Assembly (NCBI GenBank): GCA_000310025.1
Contig: FN649731.1
Span: 1,845,160-1,868,450, forward strand
DNA from: Ectocarpus siliculosus
Taxonomy: Eukaryota; Sar; Phaeophyceae; Ectocarpales; Ectocarpaceae
Length of the DNA stretch: 23,291 nt
Direction: 5' to 3'
A program made the position numbers and the translations under genes. Under the pieces are notes generated by a model. It worked only from the letters and a program-made list of their open reading frames with translations, was not told where the DNA came from and did not search any database. Positions 18,357 through 23,291 of this stretch are shown here, piece by piece (the stretch's first letter is position 1; every line of letters starts with the position of its first letter).

Positions 18357-21300
18357 TCTGTCAGCAACATTTCCGCAACTCCAAAACCGCAAGTCCTTGA
18401 TAAATTCTCCCCTGAGATTTTCTTGATGTCGCGGGGGGTTGGGAGACTCCGACTCTTGCTACCCTGGCTCGCTCCTCGCGAAGCCGGACAGCCGTGAAAC
18501 ACAACCTTGACGGGCATGTTCGTGACGGGCACTTCTTTCTCGCCAAGACATCACATCACAAAAATAAGATGATAACATGGGATGAAATCCATTTTTGCAG
18601 CTTGCGACACAACACCTGTGTGACTGACGCACATACTCGTCAGTCCCAACGACACGTGAACACTGCGGTAGAATAAACGGAAAAGACAAGTACTTCATTA
18701 AACCCGACAAATTCAGGCCACACGATGAAGAGTACACTCGCGTCACAACATTCTACCTTCAATGAACTGCACTCAAGATACATACATAAATTCAAACATC
18801 GAGGTGATGGGAGCGCTTGCGATAGAAATCGCACGCTACTGAAGATCTACAACAACGATATAGGCTACGTTCTAGGATGAGACGTCCTCATAAGGTACGG
18901 TGTTCAAGGAGCCCCCCCCCCCCTCCCGCCAAAAGGCGTACCAATGATCGCATACGAACGAAAATAAAAACTAAACTACAGTTACGTACTAGCCTTTTCC
19001 ATGCGTGGCAGCCAACATAATGCCAGCAGCGACCAGAAGGCGGAACGACAGGCAACGGCTATCAATATATCATTTACGAAACAAGCACCTTTTCACCGGT
19101 CAGCCCCTGCGGGTGGTCGATGCCAATCAAATACAAGAGATACCAGAAAATAAAGTAAGGAGAGAACGTACGAAGGAACAGGTACCAATATCAGACCCCC
19201 CCAGAGTTATCAAAAGTATCATGACCTGTTGTTTATCTCGACACACGCACGACTCGCTAATTTTTGCACTCACTACTAGCATCACAGTCGAATGCCGAAG
19301 GAGACAAGTGCGTGCCAACCTGACCTATTCCATGTAGGCCCGACGTCATACCACAGACAAACGGCAACCGCGCAAAGTGTCAACCAAACAACCGCGAACA
19401 TGCCAAACCGAAGACAGTTAGCCCCGAAACAACCCGCCGGTTGGCTACACATGTCAACCTCGCACACACACAAAACGCAAAACACGTTCTCTTGAGCGTC
19501 ATCACCCCGTCCATCTCTACATTCGTTCATCGCCGTCAGAATCGTTTGGCATTACCACGCCGGCGAGGATACGACCCTTCTCATTGTATGGGGCTGCTTG
19601 GAACCAGACGTCCGACTCCCCCCCTTCCCGCAGACACGGATGATCGGCAGAAAAAAACACAATATGAATCACCAACCGCGTGCCACAAACGCGCGCGCGT
19701 GTGTGCGTGTGTGCAGGCAGCACCACAAGTCACTGTTGTCCCGATTATGCTGTGCGCCGACGGCTGTCGTACATTGGACAGAAACACTCACTCAACACTC
19801 GAAAAGCCGCTCAAAGCCCGATATTAGTAACACCTGGAGGGAAAAAGCTACCCACAAAACACGCACAACAAGACACCGCGAATTAGACCACTATAACGAA
19901 CCAATATTGGTTTTGCACCACCGCCATCGTACACTACCATGTTCTTTTTTACTTGCGGCATTGTTAAAGGAGGACAACCGCGCGCTAATCACCGGGAGAC
20001 ATAGCGGGGAGGAGGGACCGGACAAGTTCGCCCCCTCGCCCGCACTCTTTACGCCGGAACCAAAAAAACTTCGATGCATGCTGACAGAACAGGAAGGGCA
20101 TGACCGACAAGACAAAGCGAGTTGTCGACGCCAACGAGGGATGCTACGATTATCTCACGGGCGCCAAACTCGAAAGGTAACGCGGACGCATATCGCGTAC
20201 CGCACATGCAAGACATCTGTTAAAGGCACGTATCACTTCGATGTCCAACAAGGGACAGCTATCCGACCTTCGGGTCTCACACATGAAAAACAAAACACTC
20301 AAAGAGGAAGAGCAAAACAAAGCACTTTCGCTCTACACAAGTCTCACGTACTACTCTACGTTCCGCTTTTGCTGCTGTTACGAGGAGTGCAAACCACCAG
20401 CAGGGCACGCAGGCGACGGAAAATGGCGCGGGGGGGCGGGGAGCATCACCTCTAACTTCTGCTCCCAGATACTGCAACCTCAGCGAACCAACCACACAAA
20501 TCGCATGCGCCGACATGCCAAAGGCAACTTCTCCATTCACTTGCTAAAGGAAGAAAGTGTTGACCAAAACCATCGGCAAAGCGTACGTCACATACCTCCC
20601 GTGGCTTGCTTCTGCTTCGCGAAAAAAAAAAAACAGCTCCACAACCCGGCTTTCGGTGAGGGTGGAACAAACAATCTGTGCACGGCAAAAACTTGTGCGA
20701 CCCCCCGGTTCTGAAAAGGCCGCATGCCCGACACGAGGTGCTCGCTGCCACCAGCAATAAAAAAATTAAAAAACAATTCAACCACAAAAGCCTGCCCTTT
20801 ACGATACATTTTCAATATATACACAGTAACCTACATCAATATCCTAGGGGGTTCCCAATCCCCCCCCAGAGCCTTGTGCTTCGTGCGGGTGCCGAAGGCC
20901 AAAACAAACAACGCCCCTAAAGACGGCACACGGAAAAAAAAGAGCTCAGAAGGGAGGGGGCAACACGAGAAAAAAAAAATACACGAAATCGCAATACTCA
21001 CGAGGGAAAACCAAACAGTTGCTGTTGACCGTTCTGGTCGATGGCAAGGCATGAAAAAAAAGAAAGCCCGCAAGCCCGCTGGGAGCGCGGGTGGGCAACA
21101 AGCCTGTGGAGAGCGGGGTAGGGGTGCCGAAAGCTCTTCTAAGACCCACCCCGCTCCGTTCCGAAGAATGACGCGCCCTGTCTATCTGGATTTAAATGAC
21201 TGCATTTAAGTACGGTTCTACCAGTACCTAAAAAATGAAATTTTCTTGGGAACCGAAACATGAAAGTAGACCACCTCCGATCTCGATGCCGCTGCATCGT

Positions 21301-22056
21301 TGTCCCTTCCCGCAATCGTTCACCGGTGTACATGCCAGTGGCATCAATTAAACTGCTCTCGGAGAGAGAGAGTACAGAGCCCTGGAACCGACGGCGACCA
21401 TGACGTCATCTTCTTCTTGATACCCGTGTACACTCCCCTCTGAAAACAGCACGTCTCCCGTCCTTCCCGTCCTCCAGTCCCTCTCAATCTCCGCCTCCTG
21501 CCTGTCAACCACCCACACAAAGCTACTGCAGGGTCTCAAGACGATTGAGACTCTTCGCCGCCAGAGGAGGGAACGGCACTGGGACGGCACGGGAGGGCGG
21601 GAAAACGGAAAACGGGCTCTATTCTATGCCTTTCACTCCTCTACTCCCTACCTCTTTATCCCCCGTGCAGACGCCGACCCGTCCCCGGCACAGCTTGCTC
21701 TCCGAGCCCCAGGGTGTCCGCAAAGATTCATCGCACCCGGGCCAGGCAGGCGCACGCCGCGGCCACACGACCACCACGCGCCCGCCAGCCGAAAGCAAAG
21801 CACCTTTGCTCTCTCTCGAGGCAGCAAAAGGAGGCGTGTGCATTCGCAACGGGGATCGGGGACACCTACTTAATCGTTTATTTTTCCTCCCCATCTCTCT
21901 CTCCTCCGTGTCTCCTCCTCTTTGTGTATTTCGCTCCCTTTTTCTATCCGGGGCACGGGTTGGCATGTGATCGTCCGGCCCCGTGTACCGTCCTCGCCTA
22001 TCCCACGTTTATTTTCGTATCCCAAGTTTCTGTCGTGGGCCCGGACCCCTGAGAGA

Positions 22057-22164
22057 TTAAACCTCCGCGGTGGCCGGCTTCTTCAGGTCCAAGAAGGAGA
22101 GCAGCGCATCCTTGCTGCCGGCTTCGAAGAAATATTGCTTCAGAAACTCCTCGAGGAACCTTGC
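22057..22164 (-). CDS. Terminal exon of the right-edge gene
   Basis: The acceptor GTCTGACCTCCAG ends at 22165, in phase 0. The 35 codons read RFLEEFLKQYFFEAGSKDAL, LSFLDLKKPATAEV, then stop TAA at 22059-22057. The strongly biased codon use marks it as a genuine C-terminal exon. Confidence 0.7.
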   Translation of the reverse strand, partial: ARFLEEFLKQYFFEAGSKDALLSFLDLKKPATAEV

Positions 22165-23208
22165 CTGGAGGTCAGACACAGAAACAGCAGAGAGGAAAAC
22201 ACCCACACAAGGGGCGAGGGCATCAGCAGAGATGCTTTCGAGGGGCGGGGGGGGGGGTGCGTCGATGCCTTGCATATTAGGAGTGGCTGAGAGCTAAAGT
22301 GGTGTCCAAGGTCTGGGTACCTGGGGGGACAAAAAAAGACAAGTAGCATCTCGCGCCAGGGTGCAAAGGCCCGATGCTCTGTACGGGCAAAGAGTGCTGG
22401 GTCGATCGACGGGGTTTGATCCATGTCCTGTGCGCAAAAGGCGTCGTTAGGTGAGGGCCTCGACCTGCTTGTGTAAGAATCACACTTTCTGCCAACACCT
22501 CAGGTGAGGACCTATACCGACAGTACCATTGCCACTTTGAAGAACAGCCAAACTTCATCGCGGGAGTAATTGCACAGGTACAGAAAAGGTGCTTGACGCA
22601 AAACCTGGCTGTCGCTGTACCCAAATATGCCTCGTTGTTCTCCCACCCCCTCCCCTGTCAGCGAACACCTCGGGCTAGAAAGCACACAACCTTATTGCGC
22701 GTCCCGGCGCTGATAACCAACGTCGATACCAACAGCAATCGTGACAACAGCAGCGGAACGACGGCATGACGAAACACCCAACAACGACGAGAACAGCAAA
22801 CTGCACATCAACAAAAACGACAACACCGACCGCCGTATTGTACCGCACCTTGTTCTGCAAGTACACGGAGTCCAGCCGCCTGGGCCGCAGCACGACCGGC
22901 ATGTTGCATGGCCCCCCGCCGTCAACTCGCCTCGCGCGCTCCAGAGCCTCCCACGCGACGCACGACTGAATCGAGTTGTTCGAGGAAAGAGCACAGACGA
23001 ACGCACACCGCACAGGACGGGGGGACGGGGAAGCGATGGAGAATCAGCGACGAGCACGGAGACCGACGTAAAAACTGGCGACACAATGACGAGAACCTTG
23101 GCGCCAACGGGTGTCACAATAATAGAGCCGTGGGTGCATGTGTCTGCCGCATGTGGATACTTACAAGCTGGTCCAAGGAAATGGATTCAAGAACATCCAA
23201 CATGAAAA
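22057..23208 (-). CDS. 3' portion of an unrecognised minus-strand gene (three exons; 5' part beyond the window)
   Basis: Three exons join in phase 0: 23208-23165, 22965-22849 and 22164-22057. Donors are GTAAGTAT (near-perfect) and GTGCGG. Acceptors are CTCGATTCAG and CTGACCTCCAG. The joined product ends FMLDVLESISLDQL, then CVAWEALERARRVDGGG, PVVLRPRRLDSVYLQNK, RFLEEFLKQYFFEAGSKDAL and FLDLKKPATAEV before TAA. It looks like a folded, helical, cytosolic protein end with no membrane segment. I do not recognise the family. The second intron is 684 bases and could hide a small extra exon. The frame stays open from 23208 to the right edge, so the first exon may be longer than drawn. Codon choice and splice quality make this a real gene with good confidence. 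Confidence 0.65.
22849..22965 (-). CDS. Penultimate exon of the right-edge gene
   Basis: The acceptor CAACTCGATTCAG ends at 22966; the donor GTGCGG starts at 22848. It is 39 codons, phase 0 at both ends, reading SCVAWEALERARRVDGGG and then MPVVLRPRRLDSVYLQNK. Confidence 0.6.
23165..23208 (-). CDS. Exon (antepenultimate) of the right-edge gene
   Basis: It codes FMLDVLESISLDQL and ends at donor GTAAGTATCC from 23164 down, in phase 0. The 5' limit is tentative: AAG at 23209 lies behind CTAACTACC (branch-point-like). The frame is also open further upstream to the window end. Confidence 0.55.
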
Positions 23209-23291
23209 CTTCACGCCGTTTTTGGTAGTTAGACTTTGAAACTTTGCACACATGTACGTTGGGTTGGTGCGAAACGCTGTGCGGTGGGGCC

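Larger units (their letters stand above)
17059..22056. other. About 5 kb without a supported gene
   Basis: No exon with good frame and splice sites was found. Roughly 18,700-21,200 is A- and C-rich on the plus strand and T/G-rich on the minus strand. That suits a long 3' untranslated region of the minus-strand gene whose stop is at 22057. It also explains a 285-codon open stretch on the plus strand at 19598-20455, since stop codons need T. The stretch also holds poly-A tracts, CA/GT microsatellites, C runs (18912-18924) and the small repeats listed separately. Confidence 0.5.

Noticed and set aside
19598-20455. 285-codon open stretch on the plus strand
   Set aside because: The region is A/C-rich and T-poor, so stops are rare by composition. 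Residues are basic and patternless, with no domain or splice signals.
22515-22600. Minus-strand stretch reading YLCNYSRDEVWLFFKVAM before GTACTG
   Set aside because: It looks protein-like, but no acceptor gives phase 0, which the flanking exons of the right-edge gene require.

Overview
This is eukaryotic nuclear DNA: GC-rich, with spliced genes, introns of about 250-970 bases, Ala/Gly/Ser/Gln-rich trinucleotide-repeat inserts inside coding exons, long gene-free stretches and neighbouring genes on alternating strands. That combination fits a brown alga of the Ectocarpus type (stramenopile). The assignment is an inference from architecture; nothing in the window proves the species. All gene models were built by eye from reading-frame quality, splice sites and intron-phase agreement.

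Layout, left to right. (1) Bases 1-131: two copies of a 66-base tandem repeat and a 14-base G run. (2) About 890-4901, minus strand: a spliced gene for a long, mostly disordered protein of unknown function. Three exons are supported and a tiny terminal exon is possible. (3) 4902-5527: the gap between two divergent genes, probably holding both promoters. (4) 5528-12442, plus strand: the best-supported gene, a seven-exon armadillo-repeat protein. Its motif order follows ARMC8/GID5 (yeast Vid28), a core subunit of the CTLH/GID ubiquitin ligase. Low-complexity inserts swell it to about 1,310 residues, roughly twice the usual length. (5) 12443-13831: no gene seen. (6) About 13832-15256, minus strand: coding-like stretches that change frame at least three times and include a 17-base G/C run. 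This is either a decaying gene or one with sequence errors.

(7) 15990-17054: a likely non-autonomous piggyBac-type element of 1,065 bases, with TTAA at both flanks, 13-base inverted ends and repeated TGATCA motifs near the ends. A fragment resembling the 5' half of tRNA-Ile lies inside it. (8) 17059-22056: about 5 kb without a convincing gene, holding short repeats and a perfect 20-base palindrome. The plus strand is A/C-rich over much of it, as expected if the minus strand is a long 3' untranslated region. (9) 22057 to the right edge, minus strand: the last three exons of a gene that continues beyond the window. The exons join in phase, but the product is not recognised.

No CRISPR array, rRNA, intact tRNA, viral gene or toxin gene was seen. 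The functional centre is the ARMC8-like gene. The most unusual features are its repeat-driven expansion, the piggyBac-like element and the frame-broken minus-strand gene.
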